Of a DNA stretch of 64,000 bases, positions 42,861-51,729 are shown one piece after another (the first letter of the stretch is position 1; the number at the start of each line of letters is the position of its first letter). The stretch comes from Microbacterium sp. 8M. GTDB taxonomy: Bacteria > Actinomycetota > Actinomycetes > Actinomycetales > Microbacteriaceae. The translations under genes were made by a program, and so were the position numbers. The stretch is taken from contig NZ_LR733284.1 of the NCBI RefSeq assembly GCF_902506375.1, positions 3,100,222 to 3,164,221 on the forward strand. The letters are read 5' to 3'. The notes beneath the pieces were generated by a model. That model was given only the letters and a program-made list of their open reading frames with translations. It was not told where the DNA came from and did not search any database.

Positions 42861-44299
42861 GCGTTCTCCTCCTGTGCGATGCCGCCGGCGGTGGCGGACG
42901 TTCCGATGCCGCCGGCGGTGGCGGGCTGTGCGATGCCGCCGGCGGTGGCGGACGTTCCGATGCCGCCGGCGGTGGCGGGCTGTGCGAAGCCGCCGGCGGT
43001 GGCGGACGTTCCGATGCCGCCGGCGGTGGCGGGCTGTGCGAAGCCGCCGGCGGTGGCGGGCGATCCGATGCCGCCGGCGGTGGCGGACGTGTGCGGGGCT
43101 GCGGATCCGACGATCGATGCGGATCCGGGTGCGGATTCTGCCGCGTCCCAGCCGAAGACGCGCGACGTCTCGAGCTCGGCGAGGCCGAGCCCCGTGGTCA
43201 TGCCGATGCCCGTGGTGGCGGCGAGCGCGAGCACGCGCGGTGCGACCTCCTCGACGAGGAACTCCGAGCCGGCTGCGGCATAGACGCCCTGCCAGCGCTC
43301 CAGCACGCGGATGTCGCGCACGTCGAAGAGCGCCTCCGCCTCGGAGAGGAACGCGTCGAAGGCCGCTTCCGGCTGGAACGGGCCCGGCTGCACGGCCTTG
43401 TGGTGCGAGTCGCCCACGAGCAGAGTCCCGTCGGGGAGCTGCGTGTACATCTGGTTCAGGTCGAGCGCGGCGAGCTCCGGCCGCTCGGCGTGCAGCCGCT
43501 CGCGCAGCGCCGTCGCCGACCGGAGCTCCGCGAACCGGCGGTAGCGCACGAGCGACCAGCCCGTGAGCAGCGGAGCCGACAGCGGCGCCCGCAGGTCGGC
43601 GGAGACGCGCATCATGTCCAGGGCGCAGCGGATGACGCCGGCGCGCTCCGCGACCTCGGGCAGCAGCTGGTCCAGGTCGTGGTTGACCGCGACGACCACG
43701 TGGTCGGCCGCGACGTCGCCCCGGGTGGTCCGCACCACGCCGGTGCGCACGGCGGTGACGGCGGTGCGGAAGCGGAACTCCACGCCGAGAGCGACCAGGT
43801 GGCGCACGATCGCGCCCGCGGCCTCGCGCGGGTTCACCTGCAGGTCGCCGAGCACGTGCGCGCCGCCCCGCGCCACGTCCGACCGCACGGGGGCGAGCGC
43901 GGCGATCTCGGCGGCGGTGAGCAGCCGGATGCCCTCCTCGCCGCGGGCGGACTCGGCATCCGCCGCCTCCCCCAGAAGCGCGAGCTCGTCGTCGGCGCGG
44001 GCGACCACCAGCGTGCCGCTCTCCCGCACCCAGAAGCCGGCGTCGGCGGCGAGGCGCAGCCACAGCGCCCTGGAGGCCTCGCCGTACGCACGTGCGGGCC
44101 CGTCCTGGGCGCCGATGCAGAGGTGCCCGAAGTTGCGGATCGTCGCGCCCACCGGGCGGTCGGTGCGATCCACCACGACCACGCGCAGGCCGCGGCGCAC
44201 GGCCGCATAAGCCGCGCCGAGTCCGACGATCCCGGATCCGACGACCGCGACGTCGAGGCGGTCGCGCACGGGGCACAGCCCCGAGTCGAACGCGCTCAT
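42857..44299 (-). CDS. FAD-dependent oxidoreductase (phosphonate-cluster, TIGR03364-like) with a repeat-extended C-terminus
   Basis: A 480-residue DAO-superfamily flavoenzyme. The FAD loop is VAVVGSGIVGLGAAYA near residue 20, and TIRNFGHLCIG follows near 55. The family normally ends about residue 385-395 (TTGIGMTTGLGLAELETS); here ~85 further residues consist mainly of eight copies of a 9-residue ATAGG(I/F)(G/A)xx repeat. It probably oxidises the C-N bond of an aminoalkylphosphonate to yield the aldehyde for the neighbouring HAD enzyme. The ATG at 44299 overlaps the phnE end by 4 bases. The catalytic part looks intact; the tail is probably disordered. Confidence 0.87.
   Translation of the reverse strand: MSAFDSGLCPVRDRLDVAVVGSGIVGLGAAYAAVRRGLRVVVVDRTDRPVGATIRNFGHLCIGAQDGPARAYGEASRALWLRLAADAGFWVRESGTLVVARADDELALLGEAADAESARGEEGIRLLTAAEIAALAPVRSDVARGGAHVLGDLQVNPREAAGAIVRHLVALGVEFRFRTAVTAVRTGVVRTTRGDVAADHVVVAVNHDLDQLLPEVAERAGVIRCALDMMRVSADLRAPLSAPLLTGWSLVRYRRFAELRSATALRERLHAERPELAALDLNQMYTQLPDGTLLVGDSHHKAVQPGPFQPEAAFDAFLSEAEALFDVRDIRVLERWQGVYAAAGSEFLVEEVAPRVLALAATTGIGMTTGLGLAELETSRVFGWDAAESAPGSASIVGSAAPHTSATAGGIGSPATAGGFAQPATAGGIGTSATAGGFAQPATAGGIGTSATAGGIAQPATAGGIGTSATAGGIAQEENA
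42875..43090. repeat. 27-bp coding minisatellite, eight copies
   Basis: The core GCCGCCGGCGGTGGC begins at 42881, 42908, 42935, 42962, 42989, 43016, 43043 and 43070, an exact 27-bp period with partly alternating variants that give a 54-bp higher-order unit. It keeps the FAD oxidoreductase frame open. Confidence 0.95.
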
Positions 44300-46041
44300 C
44301 GGAAGACCCTCCGCATCCACATCGCCAGTCCCTCCACCACGAGCACCGTGGCGAGGATCATCAGCACGATCGCCGTCACCACCGGGTAGCGCGAGCCCTG
44401 TCCCGCGTTCAGCAGGTAGTAGCCGACCCCGCCGCCACCGACGATGCCGAGGATCGTCGCGGCGCGGATGTTCGTGTCGAGCATGTAGAAGCTGTGCCCG
44501 ATGAGGGCGCGCGTCCCCTGCGGCACGGTCGCGGCAGTGTAGGTCTGCAACCGGGTCGCCCCGACCGCGCGCAGCGCACGCTCCGGCCCGCGGTCGACCT
44601 CCTCGAACGAGTCGGCGATCAGCTTGCCGAGCAGGCCGATCCCGCCGACGGCGAGCGCGACGATGCCGGCGGTCGGCCCGAGCCCGGTGACGACGATGAG
44701 CACGATCGCGAGGATGAGCTCGGGGATGCCGCGGATGCCGACGAGCAGGAATCGGGCGGTCCCGCGCACCGTGCCGTTCGGGGCGACGTTGCGCGCGGCG
44801 AACGATCCGAGCAGCAGCGAGGGCAGCAGCGTGAGCACCGTGGCGGCGAGCGCGATCGCGATCGTGTCGCGCATCGCCCCGAGCATGACCGACGCGTCGT
44901 AGGCGCCGAAGCTCGGCGGCCAGAACTTCGCCGCGGTCTCCGGAATCTTCGCCCACACCGTGAGAAGGTCGCCCCACTGGATCTGACACACCAGCACGCT
45001 GCCGGCGACGATCGCCACGGCGATCCATCCGGCGATCGTGTTGCGGCGGCGCTCGGACGTCCACGGCCGGCGCACCGCGGCGGCCGGCGACGTCGCCCAG
45101 CCGGGTGTGGCGACGCTCCCAGGCGCCGCCGGCGAGGCCGGTGTCCTGGTTCCGAGCAGGCGCGGATGCAGGATCCGATCGATCCACGAACGCGTCTGCG
45201 CGGTCTCGCCGAGCATCGCCCCGCGCACCGCGCTGGAGACGATCTCCATCACGACGCAGAGCACGAAGATCACGAGGGCGATCCCGAGCCCGCGTCCGTA
45301 GTTCAGGGCCTTGAAGGCGTACGACATCTCCAGGCCCAGGCCCGCGACGCCCACATAACCGAGCACGACGCTGCCGCGCAGGTTGATGTCGTTGCGGTGC
45401 AGCACGGTGGCCACCCAGCTGGGCAGCACCTGCGGCAGCACTCCCGCCGTGAACTGCTGCAGCTTCGTGCCGCCGGCGGCGCGGATCGCGAGACGTGGGC
45501 CCTCGTCGATCTGCTCGATCGCGTCCGCGAACATCTTCGAGATCATGCCGATCGAGTGGATCCCGATGGCGAGGATGCCGGGGAGCGTGCCCAGCGAGAA
45601 GATCAGCACGAACGCCATCGCCAGCACGACGTCGGGGATCGAGCGGGTGAGCACGCCGAGGAAGCGGGCGATGCCGCGCCAGACCGGGCCAGGGGTCGTG
45701 TTCGCGGCGGCGAGATAGGCGATGGGCACCGAGAGCACGGCGGCGACCAGGGTGCCGACCAGCACGAGCCCGACCGTGAGGGCGATGAGCCAGAGCAGGT
45801 CGAGCGGGGCAGGGAAGCTCAAGGCCCCCACGCGGGTCATGAAGCGCTGGGCGTTGCCCCAGCTCTGGAACACGCCCGTGAGCGAGAAGCCGCTCTGCAC
45901 GAGCGATGCGATCCCGAGCCCGACGAGCGCGACGAGGGTGAGCGACGCCGCGACCCGCTCGGGCGAGACGCCCGGGCGCGGAGCGCGGGAGAGCAGCCCG
46001 CCGACGTACCCCTCGCGCCGGGGTGCGGCGACCGCGGTCAT
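44296..46041 (-). CDS. phnE: Phosphonate ABC transporter permease, fused double PhnE
   Basis: A 581-residue protein made of two complete BPD_transp_1 permease modules (residues ~60-275 and ~345-575) joined by a Pro/Ala-rich linker. The ATPase-contact (EAA-like) loops read EGPRLAIRAAGGTKLQQF and RGPERALRAVGATRLQTY. In most bacteria two PhnE subunits are separate. The ATG at 46041 overlaps the phnC stop (ATGA). Confidence 0.92.
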   Translation of the reverse strand: MTAVAAPRREGYVGGLLSRAPRPGVSPERVAASLTLVALVGLGIASLVQSGFSLTGVFQSWGNAQRFMTRVGALSFPAPLDLLWLIALTVGLVLVGTLVAAVLSVPIAYLAAANTTPGPVWRGIARFLGVLTRSIPDVVLAMAFVLIFSLGTLPGILAIGIHSIGMISKMFADAIEQIDEGPRLAIRAAGGTKLQQFTAGVLPQVLPSWVATVLHRNDINLRGSVVLGYVGVAGLGLEMSYAFKALNYGRGLGIALVIFVLCVVMEIVSSAVRGAMLGETAQTRSWIDRILHPRLLGTRTPASPAAPGSVATPGWATSPAAAVRRPWTSERRRNTIAGWIAVAIVAGSVLVCQIQWGDLLTVWAKIPETAAKFWPPSFGAYDASVMLGAMRDTIAIALAATVLTLLPSLLLGSFAARNVAPNGTVRGTARFLLVGIRGIPELILAIVLIVVTGLGPTAGIVALAVGGIGLLGKLIADSFEEVDRGPERALRAVGATRLQTYTAATVPQGTRALIGHSFYMLDTNIRAATILGIVGGGGVGYYLLNAGQGSRYPVVTAIVLMILATVLVVEGLAMWMRRVFR

Positions 46042-46928
46042 GCGCGCGCCCCGGTGGCCACGGGGCCGGCCGCTACGGCCGTTCCGGTCGACGCGGCCGT
46101 GGCGGGGGTCGCGATGCCCTGCTCGATGAGCTCGTGGGCGACCGCGGTGAGGTCGGCCGTGGTGGTGGCGACCCGGCCGTAGATCTCCATGACCTCGGCC
46201 TTGCTCAGATCCCTCGTCGGGGTGTTCAGCACGACCTCGCCGTGCCGCAGGCCCACGATGCGGTCGGCCCAGCTGATCGCGAGGTCGACCTGGTGCAGGC
46301 TGCACACGACGGTGAGGCCCTGATCGGCGGCGATCTCGCGGATGAGCGCCATCACCTGGTCGCTCGATTCCGGATCGAGCGAGGCCACCGGCTCGTCGGC
46401 GAGCAGGATCTCCGGGCGCTGCATGAGGGCGCGGGCGATCGCGACGCGCTGCTGCTGCCCGCCGGACAGGGTGTCGCTGCGCTGGTAGGCGCGCTCCAGC
46501 AGCCCCACGCGCTCCAGATGCCCCAGGGCGCGCAGCTTCGCGTCCTTCGCGTAGCCCCAGAGGCCGAGCCGCGGCCCGCGGACCGCGGAGAGCGACCCGG
46601 TCAGCACGTTCTCCAGCACCGTCAGCGATGGCACGAGCTCGAACTGCTGGAAGATGAAGCCCACACGGCTGCGCAGCGCCCGCAGCGCCTTGCCCTTCAG
46701 CGCGGGCACGGAGGAGCCGAGCACTTCGACCGCACCCGAGGTCGGCGTCTCCAAGCCGTCGAGGTGCCGCAGCAGCGTCGACTTGCCGGATCCGGAGAGG
46801 CCGAGCAGGACGACGATCTCCCCGCGCGCCACCTCGAGGTCGGCGCCCTTCAATGCGGTCGTGGTTCCGAACCGCTTGGTCACGCCGGCGAGGCGGATGA
46901 CCGGGTCGGGCGAGTCGGGGGTGCTCAT
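46038..46928 (-). CDS. phnC: Phosphonate ABC transporter ATP-binding protein
   Basis: A 296-residue ABC ATPase: Walker A LLGLSGSGKST near residue 45, Q-loop FIFQQFELVPSL near 95, signature LSGGQQQRV near 155, Walker B ILLADEPVASLD near 175, H-loop CSLHQV near 210. This pattern matches PhnC. The C-terminal ~35 residues are an Ala/Thr-rich extension. It drives uptake through PhnE of ligand delivered by PhnD. Confidence 0.94.
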   Translation of the reverse strand: MSTPDSPDPVIRLAGVTKRFGTTTALKGADLEVARGEIVVLLGLSGSGKSTLLRHLDGLETPTSGAVEVLGSSVPALKGKALRALRSRVGFIFQQFELVPSLTVLENVLTGSLSAVRGPRLGLWGYAKDAKLRALGHLERVGLLERAYQRSDTLSGGQQQRVAIARALMQRPEILLADEPVASLDPESSDQVMALIREIAADQGLTVVCSLHQVDLAISWADRIVGLRHGEVVLNTPTRDLSKAEVMEIYGRVATTTADLTAVAHELIEQGIATPATAASTGTAVAAGPVATGARA

Positions 46929-47004
46929 GATGTCGGGCTCCTGGGTCGGGGGTAGGCAGGAGGGCCGCCGGAGGATGCCGGCGGCCCGGGAAGGGATCCT
47001 CAGA

Positions 47005-47931
47005 TCACTTCTTGCACTGGTCGGCCTTCGTCTTCTCGCAGATGTCGCGGATGATGTCGTAGTACTTGTCGTCCACCGGCTTGGTGGCGTAGAACGTGGC
47101 CTTGAACGCGTCGCTGTCCGCGCCCTTGATGCCCGCCTTGACGATGTCGTCGATCGTGATCTCCTTGAGGGCGGAGACGACCTTGTCCGCGGTCTCCTTG
47201 GGCAGCGCCGAGTTGTAGACCAGCGGGGCCCCCGGCACCATCGTCTTGTCGACGACCGTGACCTTGTCGCTCTTGGCGACCTCGGAGTCCTCGGCGAAGC
47301 CCGCCTCGCACTCCGTGCCCTCGCCGACCTTCTGCACGCTCACGTCGTGCTTGCCCGCGAAGACCGGGGTGACTCCCGTCTTCGGGTCGATGCCGTCCTT
47401 GAGCAGGTTGTAGCTGGGGAACAGGTAGCCCGAGGTCGAGGAAGGATCCACGAAGCACACCTTCTTGCCCTTGAAGTCCTTGATCGAGGTGATCGAGGAC
47501 CCCTTCGGCACGATCGCCTCGGAGTAGTAGCCCGGCTCCTGGCCCTGCTTGGTGACGATCGACGAGATCGGGGTCAGCTTCGCGCCGGCGTTGGTGGCGG
47601 TGATGTAGGTGAAGCCCGAGAACGAGGCGACGTCGACCTTGCCGGCCACGGCGGCCTCGATGAGCGCCGCGTAGTCGGTCGACTCGTGGTACTCGACCTT
47701 CTTGCCGGTCTCCTTGGCGATGTAGTCCATGAGGGGCTGATAGTTGGTCTGCGTGTCGACCGAGTCGGGCACGACGCCGAAGACGAGGGTGTTCGCGTCG
47801 ACGGCGTAGCCGCCGTTCGCGGCGGCAGGCGTGTCGGTGCCGGTGGCGGCGCCGGCGGTGTCGGAGCACGCGGCGAGACCGAGGGCGAGCACGGCGGCGC
47901 CGCCCGCGAGGGTGAGAGCGCGAAGCTTCAT
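47005..47931 (-). CDS. phnD: Phosphate/phosphite/phosphonate ABC transporter substrate-binding lipoprotein
   Basis: A 308-residue lipoprotein (lipobox LALGLAAC, near residue 22) with the type 2 periplasmic-binding fold. The PhnD-type features are NTLVFGVVPDS, a VDVASFSGFTYITA segment, SITSIKDFKGKKVCFVDPSSTSGYLFP near residue 150 and ITIDDIVKAGI near the end. The SSTSGY loop is the usual oxyanion contact. AAAGG precedes the ATG. First gene of the phn operon, divergent from the GntR regulator. Confidence 0.93.
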   Translation of the reverse strand: MKLRALTLAGGAAVLALGLAACSDTAGAATGTDTPAAANGGYAVDANTLVFGVVPDSVDTQTNYQPLMDYIAKETGKKVEYHESTDYAALIEAAVAGKVDVASFSGFTYITATNAGAKLTPISSIVTKQGQEPGYYSEAIVPKGSSITSIKDFKGKKVCFVDPSSTSGYLFPSYNLLKDGIDPKTGVTPVFAGKHDVSVQKVGEGTECEAGFAEDSEVAKSDKVTVVDKTMVPGAPLVYNSALPKETADKVVSALKEITIDDIVKAGIKGADSDAFKATFYATKPVDDKYYDIIRDICEKTKADQCKK

Positions 47932-47988
47932 GAGGACCTTTCGGGTTCTGGTGCGGAGGGAATCCTCGACGACTCTCTCAAGGTCGAG

Positions 47989-48012
47989 CTCGAGATGTAT
48001 ACCTATCTCGAG
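47989..48012. promoter_or_regulatory. 24-bp dyad operator, likely for the GntR regulator
   Basis: CTCGAGAT-N8-ATCTCGAG (47989-47996 and 48005-48012) is a perfect inverted repeat. Its spacer holds GTATACCTAT, which recurs with one change as GTATGCCTAT at 48095-48104, immediately before the regulator start. One protein binding both would control phnD and itself. Confidence 0.65.
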
Positions 48013-48104
48013 CCTGTTCCCCGACTGTTCACCCGCGATTCTCCTGAGTGAACACCGCAGGAACGCGGATGTCTCCGCAGGTGATGACGAAGTAGTATGC
48101 CTAT

Positions 48105-48851
48105 GTGCCCGAGGTTGTCTACACCCAGATCGCCGACGACCTGCGCGCCAGGATCGCCTCCGGCAGCCTGCGACCGGGTGACGCCGTGCCCACCGAGGCC
48201 GAGCTCGCCGACCGCTGGCGCACCTCGCGAGGCCCGATCCGCAACGCCCTCGCGGCGCTGCGCGCGGAGGGCCTCATCGAGACCACCCGCGGCCGCCCCG
48301 CTCGGGTCGTCGAACGCAAGGCCACGCAGGCGGTGGACGTGTCGGTGCCGTTCACCCGGTGGGCGCGCGAACTGGGCGCACGCCCCGGCGCGCGCACCCA
48401 GGAGCTGAGCCTGCGCCGCGCCGGCGCCGAGAAGGCCCAGGCGCTCGGCGTGGATCCGGACGACACCATCGTGAGCGTCACCCGGCTGCGCTTCCTCGAC
48501 GACCGCCCCACCATGCTCGAGAGGCTCTGCTACACCGAGGAGGTCGGCCGGCTGCTGCTCTCCGTCGATACCGACGCGATCTCGATCACCGAGTTCCTGG
48601 CGTCGCAGGGACATCCCATCGTGGGCCTGCAGCACGAGATCGACGCGGTGGCCGCCGACGAGCAGGATGCGACGCTGCTGCAGGTGCCGCTGGGCACGCC
48701 GATCCTGCGCCTCAGCCGCACCTCGCGCGATGCCGACGGCCGGGTCTTCGAGGCCAGCGAGGATCGGTACCTCTCCAGCATCGTGCGGTTCACGGTCTCC
48801 GGCTCCGGGATCTCCCCCGACGGCCAGTACCTGCGCGCCGTCGGCGCCTGA
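48105..48851 (+). CDS. GntR family regulator with UTRA domain (PhnF-like)
   Basis: A 248-residue protein: GntR winged helix in residues ~5-70 (YTQIADDLRARIASGSLRPGDAVPTEAELADRW over two segments, TSRGPIRNALAALRAEGLIE) and a UTRA ligand-binding domain from residue ~90 to the end (PTMLERLCYTEEV, EASEDRYLSSIVRF). PhnF proteins of this type repress phosphonate or phosphate uptake genes. The GTG start lies six bases after TAGTAT (48093-48098), so the mRNA is probably leaderless. It is divergent from phnD. Confidence 0.9.
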   Translation: MPEVVYTQIADDLRARIASGSLRPGDAVPTEAELADRWRTSRGPIRNALAALRAEGLIETTRGRPARVVERKATQAVDVSVPFTRWARELGARPGARTQELSLRRAGAEKAQALGVDPDDTIVSVTRLRFLDDRPTMLERLCYTEEVGRLLLSVDTDAISITEFLASQGHPIVGLQHEIDAVAADEQDATLLQVPLGTPILRLSRTSRDADGRVFEASEDRYLSSIVRFTVSGSGISPDGQYLRAVGA

Positions 48852-48863
48852 GCATCCGGCGGC

Positions 48864-49772
48864 TCACACCGCGAGCAGCGCGATCCCGGCGACGACGACG
48901 GCCGAGGCGCCGATCCGCCACGCCGGACTGCCCTCGTGGAGGACGAGGGCGCCGAACAGGCTCACCAGCACCACGCTCACCTCGCGCAGCGGTGCGACGA
49001 GCGCGACCGGCGCGAGCTGCACGGCGTGCAGGACGAGGATGTACGACAGCGGAGAGAGGATCCCGAAGGCGAGGATCCGACGCCACTGCGCGCGTCCCAG
49101 CGCCGCCACGCCCTTCCAGCGCCCGCGCACGGCCACCGAGTAGAACGGGAGCTGCGCGAGCGTCGTGCCGACCATGAAGGCCACCGGGTTCAGCGACAGC
49201 GACCGCACGACGAACGCGTCCCAGACGGTGTAGCCCGCGATCGCGACGCCGGTGAGCAGCCCGAACAGGAGCCCGGGGTCGATCCCGCGGCGCGCCGCAC
49301 CGACCGGGGCGGAGTCGCCCGGCGCCGAGGACACCGCAGAGGCGGACCCCGCGCGATCCACGAAGCCGATCGCGACGATCCCCCCGATCACGACCGCCAC
49401 GCCGACCAGGGCGAGCGGCGACGGCCGCTCGCCGAACAGCAGCATCGCGACGATCACCGAGAGGAACGGCCCCGTCCCGCGCGCGGTGGCGTACACGGTC
49501 GAGAGAGCGCCCACGCGGTAGCCGTGCTGGAGCACCACCATGTACGCGACGTGCAGCGCGCTGGACACGAGCACGCCGAGCGCGAAGGCGCCGAGGTCGG
49601 CGGTCCCGAGGCCGCCCGTGAACGGGACCACCCCGATCCAGACGAGCGTGCTCGACAGGGCGCCCCACCACAGGAACGGATAGCCCGCGCGGCTCACGCC
49701 GTGCGCGATCACGTTCCAGCCGGCGTGGGCGAAGGCCGCGGAGAAGACGAGGACGAAAGCGACGAGCGACAT
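48864..49772 (-). CDS. EamA family transporter
   Basis: A 302-residue DMT-superfamily protein with ten membrane helices in two repeats (FAHAGWNVIAHGVSRAG at the start, ATARGTGPFLSVIVAMLLFGERPS at the end of repeat 1, LREVSVVLVSLFGALVLHEG in repeat 2). A flexible Ala/Ser-rich loop joins the halves. The substrate is unknown. The ATG at 49772 has GGAGG upstream; a longer upstream frame lacks any hydrophobic helix and is rejected. It converges with the GntR gene. Confidence 0.86.
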   Translation of the reverse strand: MSLVAFVLVFSAAFAHAGWNVIAHGVSRAGYPFLWWGALSSTLVWIGVVPFTGGLGTADLGAFALGVLVSSALHVAYMVVLQHGYRVGALSTVYATARGTGPFLSVIVAMLLFGERPSPLALVGVAVVIGGIVAIGFVDRAGSASAVSSAPGDSAPVGAARRGIDPGLLFGLLTGVAIAGYTVWDAFVVRSLSLNPVAFMVGTTLAQLPFYSVAVRGRWKGVAALGRAQWRRILAFGILSPLSYILVLHAVQLAPVALVAPLREVSVVLVSLFGALVLHEGSPAWRIGASAVVVAGIALLAV

Positions 49773-49991
49773 GGGAACCTCCGGTCCGCCGCGGGCGCGA
49801 CGGACGTGGTTCCTCCAGGCTTTTGTCCGTTCAGATGACGCCGCCCCCACGAAGAGCCGACGTGGCGCCGCTCGGACCAGTCGGGCGGACCCCGGAACCC
49901 TAGGCGCTGTCGCTCCCACCCTAGCCCGCCTCAGGATCCTCCTCAGCGGCCGATGGAATACTGGACGTGATCACGACGAGGAGGTCGCCCG

Positions 49992-50852
49992 GTGCCGGAC
50001 AGCAGGACCGCGAACGAACGCGCGCTCGAGGAGGGCATCGTCACCGATCTCAAGGATCGGATGACGTACGGCTCCTACCTCGATCTGGACCGGCTGCTCA
50101 GCGCCCAGCACCCCGTCAGCGTCCCGCAGCACCACGACGAGATGCTGTTCATCATCCAGCATCAGACCACCGAGCTGTGGCTCAAGCTCGTGCTGCATGA
50201 GCTCGGCACGGCCCGCGACCGTCTCGCCGAGGACGACCTGCGCTCGGCGCTCAAGCACATGGCCCGCGTGAAGCACATCCAGGAGGTGCTCACGCAGCAG
50301 TGGTCGGTGCTGGCCACGCTGACGCCGACCGAATACGCGCAGTTCCGCGGCGACCTCGGCAACTCCTCCGGCTTCCAGTCGGTGCAGTACCGCGCCGTGG
50401 AGTTCGCCCTCGGCAACAAGAACGAGCGGATGCTCAGCGTGTTCCGGGATCATCCCGAGAACCTCGCGCTGCTCACCGCCGAGTGGGAGCGTCCCACGCT
50501 GTACGACGAGTTCCTCCGCTTCGCCGCGCGGCGGGGTCTGCCGATCCCCGCCGAGATCCTCGAGCGCGATGTGCGCCAGCCGTATCGCATGCACGACTCG
50601 CTGGTGCCGGTGCTCACCGAGGTCTACGAGCACCCGCACGAGCACTGGGACCTGTACGAGGCGTGCGAGGAACTCGTCGACGTCGAGGACAACTTCCAGT
50701 TCTGGCGCTTCCGCCACCTGCGCACCGTGACCCGCACGATCGGACGCAAGATCGGCACGGGCGGATCCAGCGGGGTCGACTTCCTGCAGCGGGCGCTCGA
50801 TCTCACGTTCTTCCCGGAGCTCTACGCCGTGCGCACCGAGATCGGGCGGTGA
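49992..50852 (+). CDS. kynA: Tryptophan 2,3-dioxygenase
   Basis: A 286-residue heme enzyme that opens the indole ring of tryptophan to N-formylkynurenine. Family signatures are MTYGSYLDLDRLL, the catalytic His in FIIQHQTTELWLK near residue 56, and the heme-ligand His in FRHLRTVTRTIGRKIGTGG near residue 240, followed by the GTGGSSG loop that binds the carboxylate of tryptophan. GTG start with GAGGT seven bases upstream. First gene of a three-gene kynurenine operon. Confidence 0.96.
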   Translation: MPDSRTANERALEEGIVTDLKDRMTYGSYLDLDRLLSAQHPVSVPQHHDEMLFIIQHQTTELWLKLVLHELGTARDRLAEDDLRSALKHMARVKHIQEVLTQQWSVLATLTPTEYAQFRGDLGNSSGFQSVQYRAVEFALGNKNERMLSVFRDHPENLALLTAEWERPTLYDEFLRFAARRGLPIPAEILERDVRQPYRMHDSLVPVLTEVYEHPHEHWDLYEACEELVDVEDNFQFWRFRHLRTVTRTIGRKIGTGGSSGVDFLQRALDLTFFPELYAVRTEIGR

Positions 50853-50856
50853 CCGC

Positions 50857-51729
50857 ATGGCGGAACCCCTCTACATCGGCGGTTTCACCGACCACCACGT
50901 GCACCTGCAGCTCGTGGACATCACCCATCTGGAGTCGACCCGGCTCGGCCGCGGCCTCGATCTCGGATCCGCGCCCGACGAGATCGCCCGGATCGCCGGC
51001 GCCGTCTCGGCCCGCTTCGGGCACGACCCCGGCGGCATCTCGATCGCGTACGCCGGCGCCTTCCTCACCCCGCCCGGCGGGTATCCCTCGGATCGCGACT
51101 GGGCGCCGGCCGGATCCGTCCGCGAGGTCGCGACGCTCGAGGACGCGGCGGCCGCCGTCGCCGAGATGAAGGGCGCCGGGGCATCGGTCATCAAGGTCGC
51201 CAGCAACAGCACGGCGGGCCCCGTGTTCAGCGACGAGCTCGTCGCCGGGATCGTCCGCGCCGCCGACGAGCTCGGCCTGCCTGTCGTCGCTCACGCCGAG
51301 GGGCCCGGCGAGGCGCAGCGCATGCCGCGGCTCGGCGTGCGGGCCCTCGCGCACGCGCCGTTCACCGAGCGGCTGAGCGACGACGAGGTGGCGCGGCAGG
51401 CCGGCCGGATCGCCTGGATCTCGACCCTCGGCATCCACGACGGCGAGGCGCGCGAGATCGCGATCGACAACGTGCGCCGGTTCCACGCCCACGGCGGCAC
51501 CGTGCGCTACGGCACCGACATGGGCAACGGCGACACCCCGGTCGACCTGAACCCCGGCGAGCTCGACGCGCTGCGGGACGCCGGCATCCGCGGCGCGGCG
51601 CTGATCCGCGCCCTCGTGCCCGTCGCCGCCACCGACGGCCGGCGATTCCGGATGCCCGCTCGCGACGCCGACCCGTTCGACCTCGAACCCGTCCACCTCG
51701 AACCCGCCGACCCGGAGGGCATCCGATGA
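50857..51729 (+). CDS. Amidohydrolase-superfamily protein in the kynurenine operon (candidate formylkynurenine formamidase)
   Basis: A 290-residue TIM-barrel hydrolase. The metal-site pattern of the superfamily is complete: HxH in FTDHHVHLQL (His14, His16), a Lys in VIKVASN near residue 114 that could be carboxylated, His in VVAHAEG near 145, His in LAHAPF near 168, and Asp in YGTDMGNG near 222. It starts 4 bases after kynA and its stop overlaps the kynU start (ATGA). The pathway needs a formamidase between TDO and kynureninase and no KynB or arylformamidase is present here, so this enzyme is the best candidate. That assignment is inference from context. Confidence 0.82.
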   Translation: MAEPLYIGGFTDHHVHLQLVDITHLESTRLGRGLDLGSAPDEIARIAGAVSARFGHDPGGISIAYAGAFLTPPGGYPSDRDWAPAGSVREVATLEDAAAAVAEMKGAGASVIKVASNSTAGPVFSDELVAGIVRAADELGLPVVAHAEGPGEAQRMPRLGVRALAHAPFTERLSDDEVARQAGRIAWISTLGIHDGEAREIAIDNVRRFHAHGGTVRYGTDMGNGDTPVDLNPGELDALRDAGIRGAALIRALVPVAATDGRRFRMPARDADPFDLEPVHLEPADPEGIR

